A stretch of 64,000 bases of DNA, from assembly GCA_003615045.1 (NCBI GenBank), contig ML014196.1, forward strand, positions 1-64,000, read 5' to 3'. Below the pieces are notes generated by a model that saw only the letters and a list, made by a program, of their open reading frames with translations, made no database searches and was not told the DNA's origin. The DNA comes from Caulochytrium protostelioides. Taxonomy: Eukaryota > Chytridiomycota > Caulochytriomycetes > Caulochytriales > Caulochytriaceae. A program made the position numbers and the translations under genes. Below are positions 18,092-27,080 of the stretch, in pieces. The stretch's first letter is position 1; each line of letters begins with the position of its first letter.

Positions 18092-20149
18092 TTAGACAGT
18101 GCTGTGGTCGTCGTCGCCGTCCTGGTCAGCGGCGGCGGCGTCCGGCATGCGGCGGCCTTGCAGATGCACTTCCCACCAGATGTCCATAATGTCGCGGAAA
18201 ACGTCGAAGGCGCCCACCGAGTTGTGGCCCGCGTGGGTGACACGGAGGAGCCAGAGGGACGCGTCGCGGACGGCGGCATCGACGACCACGCCGGTCTCGG
18301 CCGCCGGCTTGGCACGGGGCGCCGGGAGCCACAGCGTGCCTTCGCCCCCCGCGAGCCGCGTTTCCACAAAGGGGAGCACGTGCCGCGCACTGGCCGCGGC
18401 GTCCGCCTCGTCGGCGCTGAGATCGACGTCGCTGCGACGGTCGACGTCATCGTCCTCATCCTCACCCCCACCCCGGTGTTCGAGCGACCGCAACGCGTGT
18501 TGGGCACGAGCCCGCCGCCGCGCCGCCGTCCCGGCGGCCTCGACCATCGCAGGGGTTCCGGCCGCCGCGAGCCGCGAGCCGCCCGCTGCGCGTAGCTGGC
18601 GCAGCTGCCCACGCAGCGCGGCGCGGAACAGGGTTTCGCCGTGCAAACACGGGATCTCAATGTCGTCCATGCCGTGCGCGATGAGGAGCGGGCAGCCGAC
18701 ACCGCCGGCGACGTGGCGGTCGCCCTCCAGACGCTGGGCCGTGGGCCACTTCTCGCTGATGCACGTCATGGCGAGGGCGCGGAGGCGCTGGGCGACGCGG
18801 CGGCCACAGGCGCCGCCGTACCGCGCCAGCCACGCGATCGGCTTGAGCACCGGAACGAAGGGATACCCCAGCGCCGCCTCCGGCATCGAGGCGTAGCCCG
18901 CCAGCAGCACCAGGCCGCCGAGGCGCGGCCGCGCGGCCGCCGTCGCTGGGATGGGGCCATCGACCGGCTGCGGGAGAAAGCGCTCGGGGTGGTGGTGGAG
19001 CTGGTGGGCGACATAGGCAGCGACGCCGGTACCGAGGGAGTGGCCGACGAGCACGATGCGGTCCAGGGGCACGCGGCACTGGCACAGCGCGTAGCGCAGA
19101 ACGGCTTCGGCATCACGCTGGACGCCCGGCTCGGACGGCAGCACGGCCGGGGCGCCGTCGGTGCCGTCGGTGCCGGCGAGACGGGCCGCGGCGTCCGCCT
19201 CCCTGTCGGCCTCCGCGTCGGAGGCTTCATAGTCGGCGACGTGGTGGGGGTCGACGCGGCGGCTGTAGCGTCGCACCGAGTCGCCAAAGCCGCGGTAGTC
19301 CGCGACCAGCACGTGGCACGAGCCGGTCATCGCATCGCCGATGTCGCTGTGTGTGCCCACCGAGGCCATGCTGCGGAGGAAGGGGACGCGGGAAAAACTG
19401 CCGCGGTGGCCCGCGTTCCCATGAAAGTAGATGATCAGCGTCGGACGGGGCGGCGCCGAGTGAAGCGGTGTCAGCCCCGGCGGCCCCGGCGGCCCGCGTG
19501 CGGCGGACGCGAAGGCCCGCCGGATTAGGACGTGCACCGGTGTCAGCCGCTCTTGCCGGTCCGCATCGCCGCTTCCGGGGAGACTGTCGTCGTCGTCGTC
19601 GTCGCTGATATCATCCTCGCGGTCGGCACGGACGCCGGGCGGCTCGTCATGCCGCGGCCCGCGTGTTGGGCGCCGGTGTTGGCGGTCCTGCGCCTGATCC
19701 GGGTCCTGGTGACGGTGTTGACGATGGCTGTGGCCGTCTATCACATGCGCGTGGGCGTGGGCATGCAGCACGCGTTCTCGATTCTGGTGCCAGCGCGCGC
19801 GGCGCGGCAGCAGGTACCACGCACCGAGGAGGACGCCGTGGTCGTGCATGGCTCCGGTGGGCGCCTGGGTCGCTTCATAGGGGACATCCGAGGCGCGGAT
19901 CCAGAGATGACGGGCCGAGCCCGCTCGAAACCCCGAGCGAGCCGGGTGGCGCAGTAACTGGCGCACGGCGCTGCGACCCCATGGGTAGTAGAACCAATGC
20001 ATGTACACCAGATACGGTTGCGTCGCAGCGGGGAACCAGATAAGGATGGCCAGGCCCGCCGCCCAGAGCAGCGTCGCATACAGCACATAGCGCACGAGGG
20101 CATGAGCTGCCGCGACGGCGAGCTGCAGGAGTCCGGTGACGAGGGCCAT
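18092..20149 (-). CDS. ABHD12-like membrane-anchored alpha/beta-hydrolase (lysophospholipid/monoacylglycerol lipase)
   Basis: A 685-residue protein from the first ATG (20147-20149); the frame extends upstream only through a TTG. The N-terminus holds one or two hydrophobic helices (residues 3-40: LVTGLLQLAVAAAHALVRYV then LLWAAGLAILIWF), as in ABHD12. The hydrolase fold follows, with oxyanion-loop motif IIYFHGNAGHRG near 240, DYRGFGDS near 285, nucleophile elbow GHSLGTG with Ser near 369, acid in GMDDIEIP and final His in THAGHNSVGAFDV. ABHD12 hydrolyses lysophosphatidylserine and monoacylglycerols at the ER membrane. The family is usually about 400 residues; the surplus here is charged linkers (Asp/Arg-rich around 130-180). 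The gene sits between two signal-peptide cassettes but has ordinary codon use and looks like a host gene. Confidence 0.85.
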   Translation of the reverse strand: MALVTGLLQLAVAAAHALVRYVLYATLLWAAGLAILIWFPAATQPYLVYMHWFYYPWGRSAVRQLLRHPARSGFRAGSARHLWIRASDVPYEATQAPTGAMHDHGVLLGAWYLLPRRARWHQNRERVLHAHAHAHVIDGHSHRQHRHQDPDQAQDRQHRRPTRGPRHDEPPGVRADREDDISDDDDDDSLPGSGDADRQERLTPVHVLIRRAFASAARGPPGPPGLTPLHSAPPRPTLIIYFHGNAGHRGSFSRVPFLRSMASVGTHSDIGDAMTGSCHVLVADYRGFGDSVRRYSRRVDPHHVADYEASDAEADREADAAARLAGTDGTDGAPAVLPSEPGVQRDAEAVLRYALCQCRVPLDRIVLVGHSLGTGVAAYVAHQLHHHPERFLPQPVDGPIPATAAARPRLGGLVLLAGYASMPEAALGYPFVPVLKPIAWLARYGGACGRRVAQRLRALAMTCISEKWPTAQRLEGDRHVAGGVGCPLLIAHGMDDIEIPCLHGETLFRAALRGQLRQLRAAGGSRLAAAGTPAMVEAAGTAARRRARAQHALRSLEHRGGGEDEDDDVDRRSDVDLSADEADAAASARHVLPFVETRLAGGEGTLWLPAPRAKPAAETGVVVDAAVRDASLWLLRVTHAGHNSVGAFDVFRDIMDIWWEVHLQGRRMPDAAAADQDGDDDHSTV

Positions 20150-20891
20150 GTCGGCGACCAATGGCGGCGGCGCGCTGGGAGCCGGCGATCGCCGGAGCAA
20201 CAGTCAACCGCAAGGGGAGCCGCACCGGTACCAGGCCTCAAGTCCGGATGCGCTGGCGTCTCGACCAGCCAATGCGCACCAGCGACTACACGCTGGGCCG
20301 AGATGAGACGAGATGAGACGAGCGGCTGAACGTTGCTGGTCACGCGCGGGGGCATCGTCGTGAGGATAGGATCGGATCTGCGCGCCGAGGCCCCATGAGA
20401 CGGCGGCAGCCTTCGTATGCGGCTGCAGGGGCCAGGCGGACGCTGTCACCGGCAGCGCCACGGCGGGCCATCAGGGATGACTGGGGTTGAATGGGCGGTT
20501 GGTCTAGGCAACGGCATGGGCGATGGTCTAGGCGGCGGTATGGACGGGAGCCTGACCGCGGCAGCGCGCGTCGTGTGGCGCACGCCATGCGTGCCGCCAT
20601 GCGCGCCGCTCTGCACGCCGCTGCGCCATCGCCCTTACACCCTTTCTCCGACCTCGATCGATGGTCGCCGCCGGCCGCTCCCCGGGCCCCAACCCCCGCG
20701 CATCAGTGGCGTGACGGATGAGACTTACAACGCGCCGCATGATGGGATGAACACAGATGCTTGATTGTTTAACTAGATGAAGGAATAGAGAACCATAGAG
20801 CTGACGATTCAGAGAAACTCGTGGTGGACGACGTGGATGGGGGATGAGGCCACTCACGCCGCCGGCGCTGCGTAGGCGAGTTCATACGGTT
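20150..20891. other. intergenic upstream of the ABHD12-like gene, no gene seen
   Basis: About 740 bp containing the lipase promoter region and the 3' flank of secreted gene B. A direct AGATGAGACG duplication occurs at about 20299-20320. A moderately AT-rich patch lies at 20750-20820. No domain-bearing ORF is present. Confidence 0.4.
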
Positions 20892-21182
20892 TTAGGCGAC
20901 TTCGTGGCTAGGGGAATGAGTGCCGAGAGACCCCGAAGTCGTTGCGGCGCCGGGGTCCGTCGGGCCTGGCGCGGGTATCCTACGAGGTCTAGACGGATCG
21001 AGCGCGGAGCGTTCACCCCCCGATACTGAGCGCGGAGGTGTCGAAGAGAGTTCCGTGATCACGTGAGACTCCGCCGGCGGTCCAGTCACATGCGTAAGAG
21101 GCGGTGCACCAGCGACACTGGGTGGTGTGAGGAGCACGAGCAGCGCGAAGGCGAGCGCGGGCAGCAGAAGCAGGAGCCGCAT
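20892..21182 (-). CDS. small secreted protein B of the shared-signal-peptide family
   Basis: A 96-residue protein with the same signal peptide as A and C (MRLLLLLPALAFALLVLL) and then TPPSVAGAPPLTHVT, which carries three amino-acid changes relative to A. The mature part (about 70 residues) is Ser/Thr/Pro/Gly-rich with no cysteine and no resemblance to A or C. It is the shortest and most divergent of the three, and the spacer just upstream of its ATG also has several substitutions, so B may be decaying. Membrane ORF B lies 103 bp upstream on the same strand, the same arrangement as in copy A. Confidence 0.5.
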   Translation of the reverse strand: MRLLLLLPALAFALLVLLTPPSVAGAPPLTHVTGPPAESHVITELSSTPPRSVSGGERSALDPSRPRRIPAPGPTDPGAATTSGSLGTHSPSHEVA

Positions 21183-21575
21183 GGTGGTCGCGGCGCAGGA
21201 GTAACCAAGGGGGAAGAGGAAGGCCTAGTTGGGCGACGCGGGGACGTGGCGCGTCGACACGGATGAAGACGAACACTGTTTCTAGCTACATTTTTGCCTT
21301 TTCAGCTATACTCTGGCCGCGGGTCTGCCTTCGACTCCGGGTATGACGCTCACGACCAGGGAGTCGTGGAGACATATAACCCCCGGCCGCGAGGACAATG
21401 AGGGCGAGGACAATGTCGGCCGCGAGGGCGAAGGCGGCAGAGAGACCCCAGCGGCGCCCTACAGCGTTGTACAGACAGGCGTCGGGGCCGCTGGTGGAGT
21501 CGAAGCACCGCACGTGGCCGTCGCTGCGCCTATCTGGATCCAATGAGGGGTTCGCATGATGTGGCGCATGACCAT
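21083..21575 (-). repeat. signal-peptide cassette, copy B
   Basis: Matches copy A along about 493 bp with scattered substitutions and a 1-bp indel near 21310. Its end near 21575 corresponds to 17604 in copy A. It carries the constant half of membrane ORF B and the signal-peptide start of secreted gene B. Confidence 0.9.
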
Positions 21576-21702
21576 TGTTACTAGTGTCCGTCACGACGAC
21601 GTGGCTGGGCAACACAGGGTTGTCGGGCGCCGCCATGCGCGCCACGGCGCCACTGGCTGGCCCTCGCCAGGAGGGCCATCGATCATACCCTTCCCCACCC
21701 AT
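21286..21702 (-). CDS. possible small membrane protein B paired with secreted gene B
   Basis: A 138-residue ORF. The first 56 or so residues are unrelated to ORF A, then the constant core begins at NGHAPHHANPSLDP with the same hydrophobic helix. The tail (SRRQTRGQSIAEKAKM) differs from A because of a 1-bp indel. As with ORF A, whether this is translated is uncertain. The pairing with a downstream secreted ORF in two copies is the main reason to list it. Confidence 0.35.
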   Translation of the reverse strand: MGGEGYDRWPSWRGPASGAVARMAAPDNPVLPSHVVVTDTSNNGHAPHHANPSLDPDRRSDGHVRCFDSTSGPDACLYNAVGRRWGLSAAFALAADIVLALIVLAAGGYMSPRLPGRERHTRSRRQTRGQSIAEKAKM

Positions 21703-21766
21703 GTAGGTGCGAAGAGGTTTAAAGCGATTTAAAGATATTAAAGGAACAGCCCCTCTAATGGTGCCC

Positions 21767-22516
21767 TCAGGGGTACCCCACGGCGGCAGTGACGCATTCG
21801 ATTTTTTGCCGGCGGAGCTTGCCGACTACGGGCTGCAGAGGAGCTTGCCCGGGGTTGCGGCAAGGCGCCGCAGGTCTGACCAGCAAGGCCAGGCCGCGTC
21901 GGATGTTCAACGCGGCATTGAGATCGCGGATCGCAAACTTGCCGGGGGTTGCTTCACACCACGGCAAACCTCGGACCACGGTCCCCTCGCGCCGGCGTTG
22001 CCCGGGTTTCAGGACCACATTCGTCTTGGCATAGACCCGGGTCCTACGGACCGGGTTGGCCGGCGTCGGCGCGGTGGGGGCCCGCCCGGACGCAGGAGAT
22101 ATTGGCGCGGCCGTCGTGTGCCGGATATGCATCTTAGTCAGGATCTGATTCGTCTAGGCACGCACCTGAGTCGTCCGGAACTCGTCGACCAGGATGGTGC
22201 GAAAACGCTGTGCGCACGTCCGGTACGCCCGAGATGTCAGAACGGCGATCTCGCCCTTGCCGTCGGGGGCACACTTGGAGGCGCCATAGGCCACCACCAG
22301 AGGCTTCTCCTTGGCGGCACCGTCGGCGACGCGATTCATGAACTGGGCAACCGGGCGCTGCTTGCCACCGTAAAGCCGCAGGCGCTGGCGTGTCCAGCGC
22401 GGCTTCAGATGCTCGGTCTCCAACGACTCGTACGTGGCGAGCCACACCGGGCGGAGCGGCAGCTCATGGCACGGGTGAGGCGGCGGCAGAATCTTCGAAG
22501 CGCCGGTCGGTCGCCG
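21767..22516 (-). pseudogene. Fanzor (eukaryotic TnpB-like RNA-guided nuclease) remnant
   Basis: The minus-strand reading frame from 22516 to 21767 gives the C-terminal half of a Fanzor protein, interrupted by an in-frame TAG at 22154-22156. Recognisable landmarks are LRLYGGKQRPVAQFMNRVAD, VVAYGASKCAPDGKGEIAV, and VDEFRTTQ with the RuvC-II glutamate codon at 22181-22183. After the stop come VRGLPWCEA...GKFAIRDLNAALNIRR, with the RuvC-III aspartate codon at 21923-21925, and a C-terminal RPAAPCRNPGQAPL. The order and spacing match Fanzor/IS605-IS607 OrfB families. The cysteines of the zinc ribbon between the two motifs are partly lost, the N-terminal half with RuvC-I is absent, and a TGA at 22517-22519 closes the frame upstream. 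It is a dead, truncated element lying between cassettes B and C. Confidence 0.8.
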
Positions 22517-22807
22517 TCACAGCTCGACGCTCATGGAAAGGCTCTGATGCATCAATACCTTGCCATGCAGCATGCTGAGCTATGATCAACAGAGACGGCG
22601 GCCGCCATCATCGTCGAATGAGTGTGCAAGAGCCCACGCGCCACGGGGCAGATCGAATCCCTTCACCATCTCACGCCACCCAGCAGGAAAAGCGCTTTTA
22701 TCCAATCATATTAAGCGGTATACATCCGCTGCTGTCCATGGGCTGTGATCGGCCGAAGGCATGTCGCTCTGTTCTTGACGGTACATGTCGCGCATAGGCC
22801 CAGCCGA
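22517..22807. other. short intergenic region, no gene seen
   Basis: About 290 bp of mixed composition between the Fanzor remnant and the 3' end of secreted gene C. No Fanzor N-terminal motifs were found in any minus-strand frame here. Confidence 0.4.
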
Positions 22808-23317
22808 TCACTCAGAATGGATGGATTCCTCGTCCGTATCGAGCAGCCCCCGCGTGTCCTTATAGTTTGTAGCAAAATTTCCAGTGTCCCGAAGCGACGC
22901 GTCACGTTGTGCCGCAGACGAGGTCGAAGCAAGTTTTGACTCCATCGTTTTGAGATGCTCCATCTCCGCAGCCATCCTCTGAATTTTGTAATCGTTGCGA
23001 TTTGCCTTCGCTTTATCCATCTGTGGGTCAGGGTTTGGCTGGGTACTCACATCGGAGCCTTTATGGTTGCGCTCCACACTGGGGCGAGGCTTTCCGCGCG
23101 CGGAAGGAGGCCTACTCTTCTTCAAGACTGTCGCACCGTCTTCAACGGGCTGATACTTGCCCCTAAAAAAACTCATCAATTTGTTGTTCATTCGGACCAA
23201 CGTTTTCGGCTTCGTTCCAGTCAGATGCGGAAGAGGCGGTGCGCCGGCCACGCCGGGCGGTGTGAGGAGCACGAGCAGCGCGAAGGCGAGCGCGGGCAGC
23301 AGAAGCAGGAGCCGCAT
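22808..23317 (-). CDS. small secreted protein C of the shared-signal-peptide family
   Basis: A 169-residue protein with signal peptide MRLLLLLPALAFALLVLL followed by TPPGVAGAPPLPHLT, identical at the protein level to copy A despite four silent nucleotide changes. The mature region (about 140 residues) is hydrophilic and Lys/Arg/Ser/Asp-rich, with no cysteine. It contains a short helix-prone stretch (KIQRMAAEMEHLKTMESKLA) and an acidic end (DTDEESIHSE). It is unrelated to A and B after the first few residues. GC content of the mature region is visibly lower than in host genes. It lacks the paired membrane ORF because the shared block ends about 150 bp upstream of its ATG. Function unknown. Confidence 0.6.
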   Translation of the reverse strand: MRLLLLLPALAFALLVLLTPPGVAGAPPLPHLTGTKPKTLVRMNNKLMSFFRGKYQPVEDGATVLKKSRPPSARGKPRPSVERNHKGSDVSTQPNPDPQMDKAKANRNDYKIQRMAAEMEHLKTMESKLASTSSAAQRDASLRDTGNFATNYKDTRGLLDTDEESIHSE

Positions 23318-23466
23318 GGTGGACGCGACGCAAGGATAACCAAGGGGGAAGAGGAAGGCCTAGTTGGGCGACGCGGGGACGTGGCGAGTCGACACGGATG
23401 AAGACGAACACTGTTTCTAGCTACATTTTTTGCCTTTTCAGCTACACATCTGGCCGCGGGTCTGCT
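23218..23466 (-). repeat. signal-peptide cassette, copy C (short form)
   Basis: Shares about 248 bp with copies A and B: the signal-peptide codons plus about 145 bp of upstream flank. Similarity ends near 23466 (after CTGGCCGCGGGTCTGC), so the membrane-ORF core is missing. One extra T in the TTTTTT run (23426-23431) and one C/A change distinguish its flank from A. Confidence 0.9.
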
Positions 23467-23939
23467 TCCTGTGTTTATCCCGGAGGCACGGTGCCTTCCA
23501 TATGTCACCCTTGGCTCTCTTTTCCATTGTGGTTGCTCGTGCCGCTTGCCACATCGTCAGTCGGCCGCACGCATCGGCTCGCCTCCACGCTTTACGTTGT
23601 CTCAGGTAACGCGCTGAAACACCGCAGGCTCCGCCACACCCGTCCGCTGAGTGCAGCGCCGCGACCGGCGTTGCTTACGAGTGCGGAGTCATCGCCGTAG
23701 CACCCCTATCTTGCCTCAAGGCTGACGCTGGGCAGGAAGCGCCGCAGCTGCGTCGAGCCAGGGAAGGCCAGTCGCGTCCGGCTATAAGCTTGCTGATGCG
23801 GATGGCCTCCTTTTGGGGGACCCTTGGGGGCACCCGGGGTGCTCGCGTTCGTCTCACAGGAGAGCCTTAAACCATATAGAAATTCAGCGTCCGCGGGGTC
23901 CCCGATGCCGGGCGGATGTGGCGTCGCCAGGACGATGCG
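23467..23939. other. intergenic, no gene seen
   Basis: About 470 bp between cassette C and the 3' end of the PFKFB gene. Lower GC than average, with no repeat of the neighbouring cassettes and no supported ORF. It likely contains the PFKFB 3' UTR. Confidence 0.4.
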
Positions 23940-24181
23940 TCAGACCGGCTGGTCAAAGGTGATGCGGACGGGGCTGGACGGCATGCTTGGAGGCGCGCTG
24001 GCAGGCACGACGACTTCGACGACTTTCACGAGCACGGACGGCGGGGACGGCACGACGGGCCGCGACGGGGCGGGCACCCGCGGCAGCGGCGTCGCGGCCG
24101 CGGCCGGCGTCGGCGTGGGCGCAGCGAGGGAGGGCGAGGACGCTGCGGCGGCGGCAGCAGCGGTGACAGGGGTCGCCGGGA

Positions 24182-24227
<46 letters not shown>

Positions 24228-27080
24228 CGAGGTGGCTGGGGCCGGGGGCGGGACGGCGGTCGGGGTTCGCACGCCGCCGGCGCTGGTGGGCGAGGCGAGG
24301 TTGGGCGCCTTGCGGGCGCGATAGGTGTTTACAGCAGGGATATCGACCCGAAAACGAGTTTCGACGCAGCCGTAGGCCTTCGGCGTGATGCGCATGACCA
24401 TATGGAGCGGGATCGGGATGTACGGCAGCTCATCGTGCGAGAAGGACAGCAGATAGCCGTAGATGCACCGCAGGACGGCTTGGTGGCCGATAATCAGGAT
24501 GGCCTTATTGGGGTCGTGGCGGTGCCGTTCCAGCTCCATGATCACCGGCTCCAAGCGGCGCACCAGGTCGGCATAGCTCTCGCCGCCCGGGCCGTGGTAG
24601 CGGTAGTTATACTTGTCGTTGTCGCGCTCGGCAAACTCCGCCGGAAAGCGCTGCTCGATTTCGGCATAGGTCATGCCGTCGCACGCGCCGACCGACAGCT
24701 CGTCCAGCTCGCGCCAGGCAATCTTGGGGTACGGCAGCAGGCTCGCGGTCTGGCGGGTGCGCCGGAGCGTGGAGGTCCACACCGTGAGCGACTCGGGCTC
24801 GCGGACGGCGTCGGCGTCGGCGTCGGCGTCGGCATCGCCATCAGCGCCACGAGATCGTTCGCGATCGTCGTCAGCGTGGCCGTACGGCGTATAGGCCTGC
24901 GCCTGAGCGATGAGCTCGGGCAATGCGCGCATGTAGCGTTCACCGCGCGGGCTGAGCAGGCTGTCGCCGCCGATGCGCCCCTCGAGGTTGAGCTGGCTCT
25001 CGCCGTGGCGAGACAGATAGATGTTGGCGTGCCCAATGTTCAGGTTCATGAGCAGCGCGACGATGCGGCTCTGCAGGTAGCCACGGACGCGGTTCACAAT
25101 GACCTGTTCGTTGACGTTGATGAGCTTGACAAAGCTGATCTCGGCGTCCATCTCGTCGACAGACAGCGTCTCGTAGCCCTTCTCGTAGAAGCGAATGCGC
25201 GCCATGAAGTCCGCCACCGCGGCGTCCGCGTCCCAGCCGACGTAGTCGGGACTCGACAGCTTGACCTCCCGGATGTTCTGCATGATCACGTCCTCGCGGT
25301 CGCAGATGCTCTCGATAAACAGCACGTCGATGCCGTGCGCTTTGCACAGCGCCTGGATCGCGGCGCGGCGCGACATCGTCGAGTTCGTCGCGTCATACAT
25401 GGCCACGAACGTCGGCGCGCCCTTCGCGCTGCTGCTCGAGCCATGGCCCCAGTCGCGGGTTCGACGGCTGTCGGCGCGGCCGAGCCGGCTTGGGTCCTTC
25501 TTGGCGGGCGTCGACCCCCGACGCGGGGGCGGTTGCGCGTGAGCAGGCTGCGACGGCGTGGGGGGCGTGGCCGGCGGCAACGCCGCTACGTGGCCCGCGC
25601 CATGCATCGGCTGGATCAGGGTCGTTCCCTGGATGTGCCCCGGCGCCGTCGGAGGCCCGCGTGCCGTCGTGGCGGCGGTTGCTGTGGTCGCCGGCGCGGC
25701 CGCCGGCTTGGGATGCAGATGCGTGGCGCCGCTGCCGCTGCCGCCCGAGTAGGAAGTGATGTGCGGCGCCAGCTGCACCGGGCCCGTTCCCAGGTGCCGG
25801 TGGTGGTACAGCGCCTTGCGGTCGTCGTCATCATCATCGTCGTCGTCTTCGTCGTCTTCGTCGTCGTCGTCGCCCTCTTCCTCCAGCTGCTTCGCCAGCG
25901 CGGCGTCGTCCAGATGGGCGGCGCTGGCGCCTGCGCGCTCGCGGCGCCGACGCAGACGCTGGTTCTTGCGGAGCTTCTTGGCGGCGTTGTCGACGGCGGC
26001 GCGGACCTTGTCCCGGATCATCTGGAGATGCTGCGCGCGCGCGGCGGCCGTGTTGGGCGACGCCGCCGACGTCAGGCCCTCGACCGGGAAGGTGATTCCG
26101 GCCGTGCTCGCCACGCCTTCCTCCTCCGCAAGTGGAGCAGTGTCGGCGAGCTCGGCCGACAGCGACCGCGTCGGTACCGGTGCCGGTGCCGGCGTGGTGG
26201 TGGTGGTGGTGGTGGTGGTGGTGGTGGTTGCGGTCGTCGAGGCCGTCACCACTGGGGCGCCGGCGGCAGCGGCGGCACCGGCAGCGGCCGAGGCAGCAGC
26301 AGCAGCAGCAGCGGCGGCGGCGGCGGCGGCAGCCACGTGGGACTCGCTCGAAGCGCTAAAGTTGGCATCGGCCTGGGCGTGGGCCTGGAGGGCCTGCTCG
26401 CGCGCCATGCGCGTCTGCCGCTGGGCGCGGCGCGAGGGCCGTTTGTCGACGTGGTCGAACCACTCGATCATTTCCATCAGGCAGAGGCGCGCGATCTCGG
26501 TGCGAATCTGGGCCGAGTCCTCGTCGTCCGGGTCAAAGAAGGAGCTTGGCTGGTCGGCGCCGACGCAGAGGCGCCGCAGGTTGCCGACGTTGAAGACACG
26601 CGCGGTGTAGCCGAGCCACGCCAGGTAGCGGGCGACCTTGGCGGCGATGAAGGTCTTGCCGCGCGCGGGCAGGCCGCAGATCACGACGGCCAGCTTCGTG
26701 GCGGGCAGCGGCGAGTCGTCGTCGGCCTCGCTCCACAGCGAGCTGGTCGACCCGGACGCGGCCTTGGCGGGCTGCGGTGAGGCGGTGGGCATCGCGGTGG
26801 GCAATGCGACAGCGGGCGGCGGCATCGCGACAGCGGGCGGCGGCATGGTACGGGGACCATCGCCCGTGGCCGCCGGAGCAGCGGGTCCTGCGGGCATCTC
26901 GTGCCCGATCGCGTCGGCAGCGGCGGCAGCGGCGGCAGCGGCGTCAGGCAGGACCGACGACGGACCGGTGGCAGGGAGGAGGGCCGGGGCCGGGGAGGCC
27001 GAGGGCGACGGCACCGGCGGCGGCGACGACGACGCGGCGCTGGAGCTGCCCGATGCAGGCATCGCCGGGGGTGCCGACAT
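23940..27080 (-). CDS. bifunctional 6-phosphofructo-2-kinase/fructose-2,6-bisphosphatase
   Basis: Makes and degrades fructose 2,6-bisphosphate, the allosteric regulator of glycolysis. A 1046-residue protein from the first ATG (27078-27080); the frame extends upstream through a TTG only. The kinase domain begins near 125 with Walker A GLPARGKT near 133 and FNVGNLRRLCVG. After MEMIEWF near 205 it is interrupted by roughly 330 low-complexity residues (poly-Ala, a 12-residue Thr run, Asp/Glu-rich patches). It then resumes with FVAMYDATNSTMSRR, FIESICD and VKLSSPDYVG. The phosphatase domain has the phospho-His motif RHGES near 690, an RRTRQTA motif and GHQAVLRCIYGYLL near 861. Both active sites look intact. 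The insertion would have to loop out of the kinase fold or be an unrecognised intron. Alanine repeats also occur near the C-terminus. Confidence 0.93.
24183..24229. repeat. (GCG)n run encoding poly-alanine
   Basis: An uninterrupted GCG/CGC triplet run inside the C-terminal tail of the PFKFB gene, read as alanine on the minus strand. Confidence 0.9.
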
